From a bacterium (lineage in GTDB: Bacteria; Spirochaetota; Leptospiria; Leptospirales; Leptonemataceae): 64,000 bases of DNA. The DNA is taken from assembly GCA_024742665.1 (NCBI GenBank), contig JANSYA010000002.1:434001-498000 (forward strand), in the 5' to 3' direction. The position numbers and the translations under genes were made by a program. Below are positions 44,146-53,184 of the stretch, piece by piece. Numbering within the stretch: position 1 is the first letter of the stretch; each line of letters starts with the position of its first letter. A model generated the notes under the pieces. It searched no databases and was not told the origin of the DNA. It saw only the letters and a list, made by a program, of their open reading frames with translations.

Positions 44146-46011
44146 TCAGGGCGATTTCGACTGATTCTTGATCGGCCCGCTCGCGGCACCCGCGGTTTCG
44201 TAGCCGATTTCATCCCAGACCCGGCACAGATCGCCGAAGGGATCGGGCGTGAGCACTTCGATCTTGCGGCCGAGACTCATGACCGGGCGATCCGTCCGGG
44301 TATAGCGCGTCCAGGCCGGCCGCTCGTCACTCGCTTTGTTTTTAGCAGCGTCGTCCACAGAAGGCCGGCCAGAAGAGCCGCCCGGATCGCCATGCGCCGC
44401 GAAATTGCTCCAGTACTCGACGAAGGCGTCGGATACGGCCAGCTCGCCGGGCGTAAATTTGTGCCGCCCGTTGCCCGCGTCGTAGGGGTTGTGAAAGACG
44501 AAGGGCAGCTCGTCTCCGTGGCAGACCTTGCCGTTGCAGGCCGGCACGGGCGGCCAGAAGTTGATGCTCGTGGGATATACGAAGTGATAGACGAAAGTCG
44601 GCGCGGTCGAACGATCCGCGACGTGACGGTTCGCGCAAACGAAGATATAGTCGGTGATAGCCCGCGAAAGCTGATCGCGATTGCTCCCGAGCAGCGCGGG
44701 CCGGTAGCGCTCCTGCTCTTGAATTTTGATCAGATTATCGACGCCGAACATCGCCGTTAGAATACCTTCGTATTCGAGAGCCGAAATCGGCACGATCTCG
44801 TTAATCGCGTCCGCGAAGAAGAGCCCTTCGTTCTTATTCGTGCCCAGAATTATGGGCGTGTTAAAACGCCCGGCATCGGCGGCGGCGATCGGATTCATGT
44901 CGATGACTTCGCCGTCTACGGTCGGCGCCCAGGGCAGCGCGGTATGAAAGCCCTGAGCCAGATCGGCGAGGATCGCGCGCAGGGAGACTTCGCCGGCCTG
45001 CACTTTTTCCAGCGGCAATCCGCGCAGGCACTTCGCGAGAGCTTTCGCCTGTTTCGCATCTTTTGTATCTTTTGTATCTTTTGTATCTTTCAATTCGGAC
45101 ACATCGCCGCAACCGACGGCCTTCGCGTACGCCGCGCTGATTTCGCCCGACTGTGCTTTCGTTTTATAAGCCAGCGCGACCGGATTACTTTGCATAATCG
45201 CCGCGCGAAAGAGTCCGCGACTCTTCGGAGCGGAGCCGACGTGCAGACCCACCGACATCGCGCCCGCGCTTTCGCCGAAGATGGTTATATTCTCAGGATC
45301 GCCGCCGAACGATGCGATGTTGCTTCGAACCCACTGCAGCGCGAGCTGCTGATCGAGAAAGCCGTAGTTCCCATGCATGCCCGCTTCGGGCAGGCGCAGG
45401 AAACCCAGGGCCCCCACTCGATAGTTGATCGCGACGACGATCGTATTCGTATGCGAAGCGATATAGCTTCCGTTATAAACATCGGTCTGCTGGGAACCGG
45501 CGAGAAATGCGCCGCCGTAAATAAAGACCATCACCGGCGTCTTTTCCGGAACGTGGGCCGGCGTCCACACGCTCAGATTCAAACAGTCTTCGCCCTGGGC
45601 CACGTTCAAACCAAGCTGCTTTTTATGCGGCAGGTTCGGCTGAGGACAGGCGAGGCCCGGCTGCGTCGCATCAAGAGTCGCGGGTTTCCAGGCGCGTTTC
45701 GCGACCGGCGCGCTCCAGCGGGTTTCCGGCGTGATCGCTTCGGCGAAGGGAATACCGGTAAAGGCCCAGGCGCCGCGGCGATTCGGATCATCGCCGGACT
45801 TCGTCTGCAGCCCCCGGATCGCACCTTCCGCCAATCGTACTTCCCCCGTCGCGCGCGTATGTTCCAGATCGGGGGGCGGCGGAGTAGTCGCCGCGTTATC
45901 TTTGCATCCGACTGCGGGCAGCAGCGTCGCGGCGAAAACCGCCGCGACAAAACCTCGCCCCGGACTCCTCGCTAAGGTTCGGACGGTAGAGATTAATGAT
46001 ACGATGCGCAT
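44146..46011 (-). CDS. Carboxylesterase type B lipoprotein
   Basis: Ester hydrolase exported to the envelope: a hydrophobic leader ending FAATLLPAVGC is a lipobox. The alpha/beta-hydrolase fold of the choline-esterase family is clear: VMVFIYGGAFLAGS, the nucleophile GESAGAMSVG, TNKNEGLFF (acid) and CHGDELPFVF (His). EDCLNLSVWTP is a family hallmark. Disulfide-forming Cys pairs are present. A nine-base repeat coding DTK is tandemly repeated (45052-45087) in a loop. ATG at 46011 is preferred to 46083 because the leader starts there. Substrate unknown. Confidence 0.88.
   Translation of the reverse strand: MRIVSLISTVRTLARSPGRGFVAAVFAATLLPAVGCKDNAATTPPPPDLEHTRATGEVRLAEGAIRGLQTKSGDDPNRRGAWAFTGIPFAEAITPETRWSAPVAKRAWKPATLDATQPGLACPQPNLPHKKQLGLNVAQGEDCLNLSVWTPAHVPEKTPVMVFIYGGAFLAGSQQTDVYNGSYIASHTNTIVVAINYRVGALGFLRLPEAGMHGNYGFLDQQLALQWVRSNIASFGGDPENITIFGESAGAMSVGLHVGSAPKSRGLFRAAIMQSNPVALAYKTKAQSGEISAAYAKAVGCGDVSELKDTKDTKDTKDAKQAKALAKCLRGLPLEKVQAGEVSLRAILADLAQGFHTALPWAPTVDGEVIDMNPIAAADAGRFNTPIILGTNKNEGLFFADAINEIVPISALEYEGILTAMFGVDNLIKIQEQERYRPALLGSNRDQLSRAITDYIFVCANRHVADRSTAPTFVYHFVYPTSINFWPPVPACNGKVCHGDELPFVFHNPYDAGNGRHKFTPGELAVSDAFVEYWSNFAAHGDPGGSSGRPSVDDAAKNKASDERPAWTRYTRTDRPVMSLGRKIEVLTPDPFGDLCRVWDEIGYETAGAASGPIKNQSKSP
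45052..45087. repeat. Nine-base tandem repeat inside the esterase gene
   Basis: TTTTGTATC occurs three times exactly at 45061-45087 with a degenerate copy (TTTCGCATC) before it. On the coding strand it codes KDTKDTKDTKDAK in a surface loop, so a change in copy number leaves the frame intact. Confidence 0.8.
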
Positions 46012-46172
46012 ACCGGCTCCTATCACGGGCCGCTTCGCACGCAATTCAAAAAACGACGGTCGGAAGATAAATTCGCGCACCATCGCGACCCACCAGGGGC
46101 GTTTTGCGTGAGCTTCGCAAAGCGCAGCGTAACGTAGCGTTTGCAGTGATTTTCGAACGTAAGAGCGAGCTG

Positions 46173-47027
46173 TCAGTAGCTCTGCTGGATCCCGAAGGCG
46201 TCGCGCCCGGGAACGGGCTTGATTTCGAAATCGGCGTAGAGTTCGATCAGGCTTTCGACGACCATCTCCGCCGTGGCCAGGCTGGTGTTCATGCCGGCGC
46301 CCAGATCATTCGAACCCGCGTCCATCAGGAAGCGTTTGGGCTGACCCTCTTCTTCGCTCAGACACTTGATGTGGCCGCCGTGGTTCGGACGAAAGCTGTA
46401 AGGCTCGCGCTCCAGAACCTTCATGGTCTCCAGGTGGGGCTTGGTGCCGATCGAATAGAACATGGGTTTGTGACTGCCTTCGCGGGGAATAAAGGCGACG
46501 TAGGTCATGTGTTTGCCGCTCTGGAGGCGGGTCATTTGATCGCGAAAGCGTTCGAGACGAATCTTATCGTAGTCGACCTTCTCTTTGAAGCGGCCGATCT
46601 TAAAGCGCTGCTGAATCGGAACGAAAAGGTTTTTCAGCGAATCTTCTTTTTTCCAGGCCAGGAGCTGCGCCGGAGAAAACGCCATTTGCACGAATTCCAG
46701 AATCTCGGCCTGGAAATTCGGCTCGTTCTTAAAGAGCGTCCAGGATTGTACAATCTCCAGGGCATCGTTCGCTTTGTCGCCGCCGTCAAATTTCGTTTTA
46801 TGAACGTAGAGTTTGTCGCCGTCGGCGGGGCGGACGATGCCGGCCTCCGCCAGGAATTCGCCGGCTTTCAGATCCAGGACTTCCGCCACGATGATGCCGT
46901 CGTTTTCGTCGGTGGCGCGAATATAGGAGCCCTGCTGATCCTTTTCGCCGACCACCCTGCGAATGACTGAGCCGGCCTCCAGCGAGCTAAAATCCTGAAT
47001 TTCCTGTAGGTAAGAGTCGTCCGGCAT
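46173..47027 (-). CDS. Conserved-looking soluble protein, unknown
   Basis: 284 residues, no signal peptide. N-terminal SLEAGSVIRRVVGEKDQQGS followed by strands suggests a small beta barrel; the middle has FNQAEILEFVQMAFSPAQLL-like helices, and the end reads SNDLGAGMNTSLATAEMVVE then an acidic helix and GRDAFGIQQSY. I do not recognise a family or motif. It lies 145 bp after the bactofilin gene on the same strand. GGAT precedes its ATG weakly. I judge it real because of length and codon pattern. Confidence 0.6.
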   Translation of the reverse strand: MPDDSYLQEIQDFSSLEAGSVIRRVVGEKDQQGSYIRATDENDGIIVAEVLDLKAGEFLAEAGIVRPADGDKLYVHKTKFDGGDKANDALEIVQSWTLFKNEPNFQAEILEFVQMAFSPAQLLAWKKEDSLKNLFVPIQQRFKIGRFKEKVDYDKIRLERFRDQMTRLQSGKHMTYVAFIPREGSHKPMFYSIGTKPHLETMKVLEREPYSFRPNHGGHIKCLSEEEGQPKRFLMDAGSNDLGAGMNTSLATAEMVVESLIELYADFEIKPVPGRDAFGIQQSY

Positions 47028-47171
47028 ATTGAGTTCATCCTGTGCGCATCGCGCGTGTGCAGCTCAGCGGTTCGTTTGTTTCGAAGCGCCCGGCGCCCTG
47101 CGCGGCTTCTCGAACGTCAAATCACCCTGAAGCGCTAAGAAAACTCAGTTTAGCAGACCGCGCCGGATCTG

Positions 47172-47510
47172 TCAACGGTTGATCGTACAGCGACCTTCGA
47201 AGACGACGCCTTCTTCGATAATCAAGGAACGCGTCACCACGTCGCCGTAGAGCTTACAGGTGGACAGAAGGGTAACCCGTCGATCGGCGTGAATCGAACC
47301 GCGCACTTCGCCGCCGACGACCACGACGCCCGCGCGAATATCGGTCTCGACGACGCCGGAGCGGCCGACCAGGACTTTGCCTTCGGTGATGATATTGCCT
47401 TTAAAGTAACCGTCGATGCGAATCAGGTCTTTGACTATGAATTCGCCGCGAAACTCGGAACCTTCGCCGATCAGGCTGTTAACGATCAGGTTCTCGGTTG
47501 TATCAGCCAT
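47172..47510 (-). CDS. Bactofilin, overlapping the M23-like gene
   Basis: 112 residues of short strands in the bactofilin beta-helix: IGEGSEFRGEFIVKDLIRID, then GNIITEGKVLVGRSGVVETD and VVVVGGEVRGSIHADRRVTL. The start codon lies inside the last 25 bases of the M23-like gene, so the two are tightly coupled. Bactofilin next to a LytM-type protein is the known cell-shape arrangement (as in Caulobacter, Helicobacter and Leptospira): bactofilin forms cytoplasmic filaments that guide periplasmic wall remodelling. Confidence 0.9.
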   Translation of the reverse strand: MADTTENLIVNSLIGEGSEFRGEFIVKDLIRIDGYFKGNIITEGKVLVGRSGVVETDIRAGVVVVGGEVRGSIHADRRVTLLSTCKLYGDVVTRSLIIEEGVVFEGRCTINR

Positions 47511-48838
47511 AGATCCTGAAGATGATTCAGAAATGCGTGGGGGTTGTAGGCGACCGTGCCGACGTGCACTTCGTAGTATAACATGGGGATAGACGCGCGG
47601 CCGCTCTGACCGACGTAGCCAATGACCTGGCCTTTCGTAACTTCGTCGCCCTTTTGCACGCGGGCGCGGTCGAGATGCGCGTAAAAAGTCGCCAGGCCGT
47701 AGCGATGGCGAATTTGAATCTGCAGTCCGTACGAAGCGTCGAAACGCACGTCGGTGATTTCGCCCGGCGCCGTCGCGTAGACTTCGGTGCCGCGAGCCGC
47801 GCCGATTTGCACGCCGCGCTGAAACACTTCGCGACCGCGCAGGGCGTCCGCCTGCAGACCATAGGGCGTATACAGATAGCCGCGAGTCGGCCAGATGCTG
47901 GGAGTATTGCGCAGCAGATTCTGTTTTTCGCGCGTGCCGAGCTCCGCCAGAATTTTATCTGAGATTTCGACGGCCTTCGTCAGGTTGTGATTATCCTGCT
48001 TCGAAAGATAGATTACGCGCCGGAGAATTTCTTCGGTCAGCTCTTGATCGCAGTCGTCGCCCAGATCGCGACATTTGGAAACGAGCTCTTTTAATTCGGA
48101 GACTTCGGAATCGATAACGCCCTGGGCCACGCCGCCCTGCCCGAGCACGGTCGCTTCGTCGCCGTCGAGCTTTACGTATAGCTCGGCGATGGTGCTCGCG
48201 TACTCGGTAACGCGTTCGTGCAGCGGAATCATCTCTTCCGCCATCTTCACGCTTTGAATATTGAACTGGCTGTTGGTCAGCCCCATATCGTAAAATTGAA
48301 TGTCTTCGCCGCTCTTACCGACCAGGCTCACCATCGAAACGATCAGGACGATCACAACGACCGCCGACGAGGCGAAGATCATGTACAGGCTCACGTGAGC
48401 GTTTAAGATCTTCTGTTCGGTGTGAGGAATGACCATGATGGTCAGACGCTCGCGACCGCGTTTATGGACCCGCTCAAGAAACTCGGAAAAACGGACCTTC
48501 CAATCGGCCCAGCGCTCGGACCAGCCGGCCCCGCGGGGAGCAGTCTCTTTCGCCGGGGACTTCGCTCCGCCGGCGGGTTCATCCCGCAGATGTTGTGCGT
48601 ACTCGTCGACGGACAGGCCCGGGCTGGCGCTCCGGATCAGCTCGGAATCTTCGTCGGCGACGGCCTTGCGACCGCGCGCTTTACCGACGCCGCTCTGCTT
48701 CGCGCTTTTTTTGCCCGTGCGAGCCGATTTAGAGGCTCCGGAGGAAGTCTTTTTGCTTGAACGTGCCAGAATTGAGTCCTGCGATGCTCTGAGAGGGCCG
48801 GGAGCCTGTTTGGTCCCCGGACGCCATGCCCCCGTCAA
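47486..48838 (-). CDS. Membrane LytM/M23-like protein with degenerate zinc site
   Basis: A basic Lys/Ser/Ala-rich cytosolic front of about 130 residues, a transmembrane helix (SLYMIFASSAVVVIVLIVSM) and a periplasmic coiled coil lead to a LytM domain: YGLQADALRGREVFQRGVQI, then FYAHLDRARVQKGDEVTKGQ and IPMLYYEVHVG. In an active M23 peptidase the first would hold H-x(n)-D and the last H-x-H; here they read RGVQIGA and YYEVHV, so catalysis is unlikely, as for EnvC or NlpD, which activate other enzymes. The start is TTG at 48838; an internal ATG (MVIPHTEQ) is possible. It ends 25 bases inside the bactofilin gene. Confidence 0.85.
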   Translation of the reverse strand: MTGAWRPGTKQAPGPLRASQDSILARSSKKTSSGASKSARTGKKSAKQSGVGKARGRKAVADEDSELIRSASPGLSVDEYAQHLRDEPAGGAKSPAKETAPRGAGWSERWADWKVRFSEFLERVHKRGRERLTIMVIPHTEQKILNAHVSLYMIFASSAVVVIVLIVSMVSLVGKSGEDIQFYDMGLTNSQFNIQSVKMAEEMIPLHERVTEYASTIAELYVKLDGDEATVLGQGGVAQGVIDSEVSELKELVSKCRDLGDDCDQELTEEILRRVIYLSKQDNHNLTKAVEISDKILAELGTREKQNLLRNTPSIWPTRGYLYTPYGLQADALRGREVFQRGVQIGAARGTEVYATAPGEITDVRFDASYGLQIQIRHRYGLATFYAHLDRARVQKGDEVTKGQVIGYVGQSGRASIPMLYYEVHVGTVAYNPHAFLNHLQDLWLIQPRT

Positions 48839-49129
48839 TTCATTTTCGGCTCTGATTGGGCCTCGCTTCAGTGCGATCCGGCGCGCTCTTTTGCCGCCTC
48901 AGAGATGATCTGACGCCACGTCGGCGGCCGTTTCACTCCTTTTGCGGCCCAATTCAGGATCCCTCCCGGAGCGGCTTGTAAGAGCCGGTCATCTCGTCGA
49001 AATCGCGAGGCACGGCACCGCACATCGCGCCGGCAATCGGTCGCTGCATTCGGCGGCCCGGGTAACTATTAAAACGAAAATTTAAAAAACTATTGCCGCC
49101 GACGGGGAACCTGGAATACGAAAGACGCC

Positions 49130-51160
49130 ATGGCTGAAAAAGATGGCGCGACACATGCCCCGTGGCAACGGGAGTTCTTCCAGAACATCACCGAGTTTAT
49201 GAAGTACGGTCTCGACGAGGTCCGTGCGAAAGAACTGCTGATGAAATTTCTGAAGCTCTCCGGCGAAACGCCCATGCCGAAAGTCATGGATAGCTTTCGC
49301 TCGGAAGAGGCCCTCGATCAGGTCGGCGTCTATACCCAGAAGATCCCGTTTATTCGGGACTTCATGCTGCAGTTCTTTTCGCCTCTGATGAACAACTTCA
49401 AAGTCGAAGGCAAAGAAAACCTCGATCCGATCTTGCAGCTGCGTGGAAAATTTCCGATGGTTCTGATTTCGAACCATCTCAGCCACTTCGACGCCCCCGC
49501 GATTTACAATCTGCTGTACCGCGAAGGGCCGGAAGCGCGCGAACTGGCCGACGCTCTGGTCTTTATCGCCGGACGCCTGGCTTTCGAACCGGACTTCACG
49601 CGGCTTGGCCTGTACATGATCGATACGCTGTTGGTATGTTCGAAGCGCGACATGTCCGACAGCCCCGGTCTCGCCGACTTGATGACGCGCATCAACATGC
49701 GCTCGTTTCGCCAATCACAGCAGCTGCAAAAAGACGGCAAGGTCATCGCCGTCTTTCCGGAAGGCACCCGCAGCCGCACCGGCAAGCTGATCAACTTCGT
49801 CGACACGGTGTATCACTACGTCGCGAATAAGATTATCATTCCGGTATCTCTCGAAGGTACCGAGAAAGTTCTGCCGCCGAATACTTTTATGTTTAATGCC
49901 GCCCACGGCAAACTTACGATCGGCAAACCCGTATTGGTCGGCAAGCTGCCCGCGAAGCAGATGGCCGAGCTGCCGGATTTCGTCGAGCGCCTGGAGTTCC
50001 CGACCCGGGGCGACAAGAAGCAGTTCGTCATCGACAACCTGGCTTTGATGATCGGTCAGAACCTGCACCGCCATCGCCACGGCACCTATCGCAATCTATA
50101 TCACGGCGACACGACCGCCAAGAATTCCAACGAACTGATTCAAAAACCGCAGACGCCGGTCGAAGAGATCGTGGTCATCGGTCATTCTTCGTACAGTACT
50201 ACCGCCGCGGCGATACTCGCGAACAAGAAAGTCAAGATTCGCATTTTGATCGACGAAGTCGAAAAGGCCGAGCACTTCAACGATCGCCAGATCGACGCGG
50301 ACCACTACCCGCTGTTTAAGCTGCCGCCGAATATCGAATTCACTTCGGATCCGGGCGTCGTCGACGGCGCGACGATTCTCGTGCAGGGCGTGCGGCCCTG
50401 GGAACTTGCGCGCTATTATGATAACCTGGGCGAACGCATTCAGAAGAGCGCGCGACCGCTTATTAATATCACGAAAGGATTCACCGGTTCGAAGCACGGC
50501 CTGGTTCTCGACGATCTCGAACAGATCTACGGCATCGACCGCGATCGCCTGGCCGTACTGGCCGGCGCGAACTATCCCGACCAGATCATGGAGCGTAAGA
50601 TCTCCGGCTTCGAAGTCGCGGCGAATACGCCGGCGATGGTCGAACATCTCGCGAAGCTCTTCAGCACCGGCTACGTCTTCACGCGTCCGGCGATCAATCC
50701 CGACGACGTGCGCGGCGTTCAGTTAGGCGGAGCGCTCAAGAATATCTACGCCCTGGGCATCGGCCTGCTCGACGGTTATTACGAAACGAGTCTGGGCGGC
50801 AACAGCGACAACTCGCTCTTTCACCTATCGAATCGCATCTTCCGCGAAATGACGACGATCGGCGTGGAGCTGGGCGGCAAAGAAAGCACATTTCAGGGAC
50901 TGTCCGGCATGACCGACCTGATGCTCAGCTGCTTCGGGCAGGACGCGCGCGACCGCCAGTTCGGTCACGATCTTGTGGCCGGCACCGCCGACCGAGAGCA
51001 AAAGTCTTCCGGACTGCTGGGCGTCAAATACCTGGCGGCCCTGCTCAAGCTGGATCCCGAGCGACATCCCGTCGCCTGGGCCATTCACGCGGTCGTCAGC
51101 GGCCAGCTCGACGTCGAAAAGGTCATGACCGAAATGACCTATCGTCTGCGTCGGTTTTAG
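49130..51160 (+). CDS. Fused acyltransferase/glycerol-3-phosphate dehydrogenase
   Basis: Two phospholipid-synthesis activities in one chain of 676 residues. The N-terminal acyltransferase (PlsC/PlsB-like) has SNHLSHFDAP (HX4D) and IAVFPEGTRSRTGKL. After about 340 a GpsA-like dehydrogenase follows: RPLINITKGF, VLAGANYPDQI, NPDDVRGVQLGGALKNIYALGIG and the catalytic Lys region SNRIFREMTTIGVELGG. The NAD site reads VVIGHSSYSTTAAAIL, lacking GxGxxG, so cofactor use may differ. Linking production of glycerol-3-phosphate with its acylation would channel the intermediate. It ends with a repeated stop codon. Confidence 0.85.
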   Translation: MAEKDGATHAPWQREFFQNITEFMKYGLDEVRAKELLMKFLKLSGETPMPKVMDSFRSEEALDQVGVYTQKIPFIRDFMLQFFSPLMNNFKVEGKENLDPILQLRGKFPMVLISNHLSHFDAPAIYNLLYREGPEARELADALVFIAGRLAFEPDFTRLGLYMIDTLLVCSKRDMSDSPGLADLMTRINMRSFRQSQQLQKDGKVIAVFPEGTRSRTGKLINFVDTVYHYVANKIIIPVSLEGTEKVLPPNTFMFNAAHGKLTIGKPVLVGKLPAKQMAELPDFVERLEFPTRGDKKQFVIDNLALMIGQNLHRHRHGTYRNLYHGDTTAKNSNELIQKPQTPVEEIVVIGHSSYSTTAAAILANKKVKIRILIDEVEKAEHFNDRQIDADHYPLFKLPPNIEFTSDPGVVDGATILVQGVRPWELARYYDNLGERIQKSARPLINITKGFTGSKHGLVLDDLEQIYGIDRDRLAVLAGANYPDQIMERKISGFEVAANTPAMVEHLAKLFSTGYVFTRPAINPDDVRGVQLGGALKNIYALGIGLLDGYYETSLGGNSDNSLFHLSNRIFREMTTIGVELGGKESTFQGLSGMTDLMLSCFGQDARDRQFGHDLVAGTADREQKSSGLLGVKYLAALLKLDPERHPVAWAIHAVVSGQLDVEKVMTEMTYRLRRF

Positions 51161-51178
51161 CGTCGGTTTTAGCGTCGG
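51149..51178. repeat. 12-base tandem repeat that contains the stop codon
   Basis: CGTCGGTTTTAG occurs at 51149-51160 and 51161-51172, followed by a half copy CGTCGG to 51178. The first copy ends the acyltransferase-GpsA frame with TAG; the second repeats RRF-stop in the same frame. Confidence 0.85.
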
Positions 51179-51244
51179 GATTCTCGACAGCGAAAACTCC
51201 GCGAGCGGCTCGCCGGACCGCGTCACAATGTATAGATTGTTGTA

Positions 51245-52807
51245 GTGACTGCCGACCGCTATCGCATCCAGCGAAACGATTATAAAAATTTCAACAGCCA
51301 GCGCGTGTTCGTGCGGCGCGAAGGCGAGCCGCGCTACCAGGGCGAATTCGTTTTATACTGGATGCAGATCCATCGCCGGCTGCATTCGAATTTCGCCTTG
51401 GAGTACGCGATCGGTCACGCGAATCAGCTCGGCAAACCGCTGTTGATCGTCGAGGCTCTGCGCTGCGGCTACCCCTGGGCCAGCGACCGCGTGCATCATT
51501 TCATCATGCAGGGTATGGCCGAGCACGCGACGGTCGCGGAAAAACGCGGCCTGAATTACTACGCCTTTCTCGAAAACCCCGACCACAGCGGCAGCGGCAT
51601 GCTGGAAACGCTCGCACGGCGCGCCTGCCTGATTGTCTCGGACGAGTTTCCCGCCTATATTATACCCGCGCACAACAAAGCGCTGACCGAAAAGCTCGTA
51701 AACAATCGCGCGAGCGACGTGCCGTTTATTACGATCGACGCGAACGGAGTGATCCCGCTCCAGGCCACCGAGAAAGCGCCCTACGCCGCCTACAATTTTC
51801 GCAACATCTTGCAGAAGCTCTTCCCCGAGGCCTGGGAGCACCCGCCGCTGGATGATCCGCTGGAAAGGTTAATCAATCGATCGCACGTTTCTTTTCCGAA
51901 AGACTTCACGCAGCGCTATCCTCGCGCCGATGCACATCTGCGCGACGAAGCCGCCATGCGAAAATTTATGGCGGCTCTGCCAATCGACCACTCAGTCACG
52001 GCGCTGCCGGCCTTGCCCGGCACGCGCAAGGCCGCCCTGGACCGTCTGGAGAACTTCACCGAAAATATTCTGGCGCGATACAGCGACGAACGCAACGATC
52101 CGGACGCGGCGGCGGCCAGCGGACTCAGCCCCTATCTGCACTTTGGAAAAATCTCAAGCTTCGAAGTCACCCGGGCGGCCTTCGCCAGGCAGCCCGCGAA
52201 GTGGAGCGTCGATCGCCTGGCGTACAACAAAGGTTCGAAAGGTTTTTTCAGCGCGGGCGCCGGCCTGACCGCGGTCGACGATTTTCTCGACGAAGCTCTG
52301 ACCTGGCGCGAGACCGGCTATCACTTCTGCCATCACACTCCGAAGTACGATCAGTTCTCTTCGCTGCCGAACTGGGCGCTCGATACTCTCAAGCAACACG
52401 CGAAAGATAAACGCGAGCATCTATATAGCCTCGAACAACTCCGGGCCGGCGAAACGCACGACGAGATCTGGAACGCGGCCCAGTGCCAGCTCGTCGAGAC
52501 CGGCATCATCCACAACTATCTGCGCATGCTGTGGGGCAAAAAGATTCTGGAGTGGACGCAGAGTCCGGAGCAGGCGCTCGAATACCTGATCGAATTGAAC
52601 AACCTGTACAGCATCGACGGGCGCAATCCGAACAGCTACTCGGGCATCTTCTGGATCCTGGGCCGCTTCGATCGCCCCTGGCAGGAACGACCGATCTTCG
52701 GCAAGATCCGCTATATGAGCAGCCCCCTGGCGCGCAAAAAAATCGCCATGACGAAATACCTGGAACGCTTCGGGCGGACCGCGGTCGAACAAAGCCTCTT
52801 CGATTGA
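51245..52807 (+). CDS. Class II CPD photolyase
   Basis: Light-driven repair of cyclobutane pyrimidine dimers. The N-terminal domain begins FVLYWMQIHRRLHSNFALEY, the class II hallmark (YWMQxxxR). FAD-binding features are SGLSPYLHFGKIS, IIHNYLRMLWGKKILEW and NNLYSIDGRNPNSYSGIFWI then LGRFDRPWQERPIFGKIRYM, all class II. Length 520 is normal for the class. GTG at 51245 opens the frame, 84 bp after the preceding gene. Suggests a light-exposed habitat for the organism. Confidence 0.95.
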   Translation: MTADRYRIQRNDYKNFNSQRVFVRREGEPRYQGEFVLYWMQIHRRLHSNFALEYAIGHANQLGKPLLIVEALRCGYPWASDRVHHFIMQGMAEHATVAEKRGLNYYAFLENPDHSGSGMLETLARRACLIVSDEFPAYIIPAHNKALTEKLVNNRASDVPFITIDANGVIPLQATEKAPYAAYNFRNILQKLFPEAWEHPPLDDPLERLINRSHVSFPKDFTQRYPRADAHLRDEAAMRKFMAALPIDHSVTALPALPGTRKAALDRLENFTENILARYSDERNDPDAAAASGLSPYLHFGKISSFEVTRAAFARQPAKWSVDRLAYNKGSKGFFSAGAGLTAVDDFLDEALTWRETGYHFCHHTPKYDQFSSLPNWALDTLKQHAKDKREHLYSLEQLRAGETHDEIWNAAQCQLVETGIIHNYLRMLWGKKILEWTQSPEQALEYLIELNNLYSIDGRNPNSYSGIFWILGRFDRPWQERPIFGKIRYMSSPLARKKIAMTKYLERFGRTAVEQSLFD

Positions 52808-52883
52808 AACGCGCAAAGACGGGCAGGAGCCGCCGCCGCGACGCACTTGACACGTGCCGCTATACGCGCTTTCTGGGATGCCT

Positions 52884-53117
52884 ATGGCGGACAAGAACTC
52901 GAAACAACCAGAAAACGCACCCGGCAAATGGTACGTCGACACGACCTGCGTGCCCTGCCACTCCTGCGTCGACGAAGCACCGAATTTATTGAAGTACAGC
53001 GACGCCGAAGACTACGTATACTTCGATCGCCAGCCCGAAAATCCGGAAGAAGAAAAAGCGGCCCAGTTCGCACTCCAGGCCTGCCCGACCGAAGCGATCG
53101 GGGATGATGGTGACTAG
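52884..53117 (+). CDS. Single 4Fe-4S ferredoxin
   Basis: A small electron carrier. WYVDTTCVPCHSCVDEAPNL has C-x2-C-x2-C, and ALQACPTEAIGDD the fourth Cys before Pro, which is the one-cluster ferredoxin pattern of the Thermotoga/Desulfovibrio type. ATG at 52884 and 52878 are both possible; the longer open frame from GTG 52854 adds only Ala/Tyr residues. Acidic, 77 residues. It lies 76 bp after the photolyase gene; a cluster of hairpins follows its stop. Confidence 0.85.
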   Translation: MADKNSKQPENAPGKWYVDTTCVPCHSCVDEAPNLLKYSDAEDYVYFDRQPENPEEEKAAQFALQACPTEAIGDDGD

Positions 53118-53184
53118 GGGCATCGAAGATGCCCCGCACGTCCGCGAAGCGGATAAAGAGGAGCTTGCTCCTCGCGTTCGCGAA
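53117..53184. repeat. Cluster of four short palindromes between convergent genes
   Basis: GGGGCATC-GAA-GATGCCCC (53117-53135), TCCGC-GAA-GCGGA (53141-53153), GAGGAGC-TT-GCTCCTC (53158-53173) and CGCG-TT-CGCG (53173-53182), followed by a T run. They fill nearly the whole space between the ferredoxin and adenylate cyclase stops and probably serve as a bidirectional transcription stop. The GAA loops match those at 31631-31689. Confidence 0.7.
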
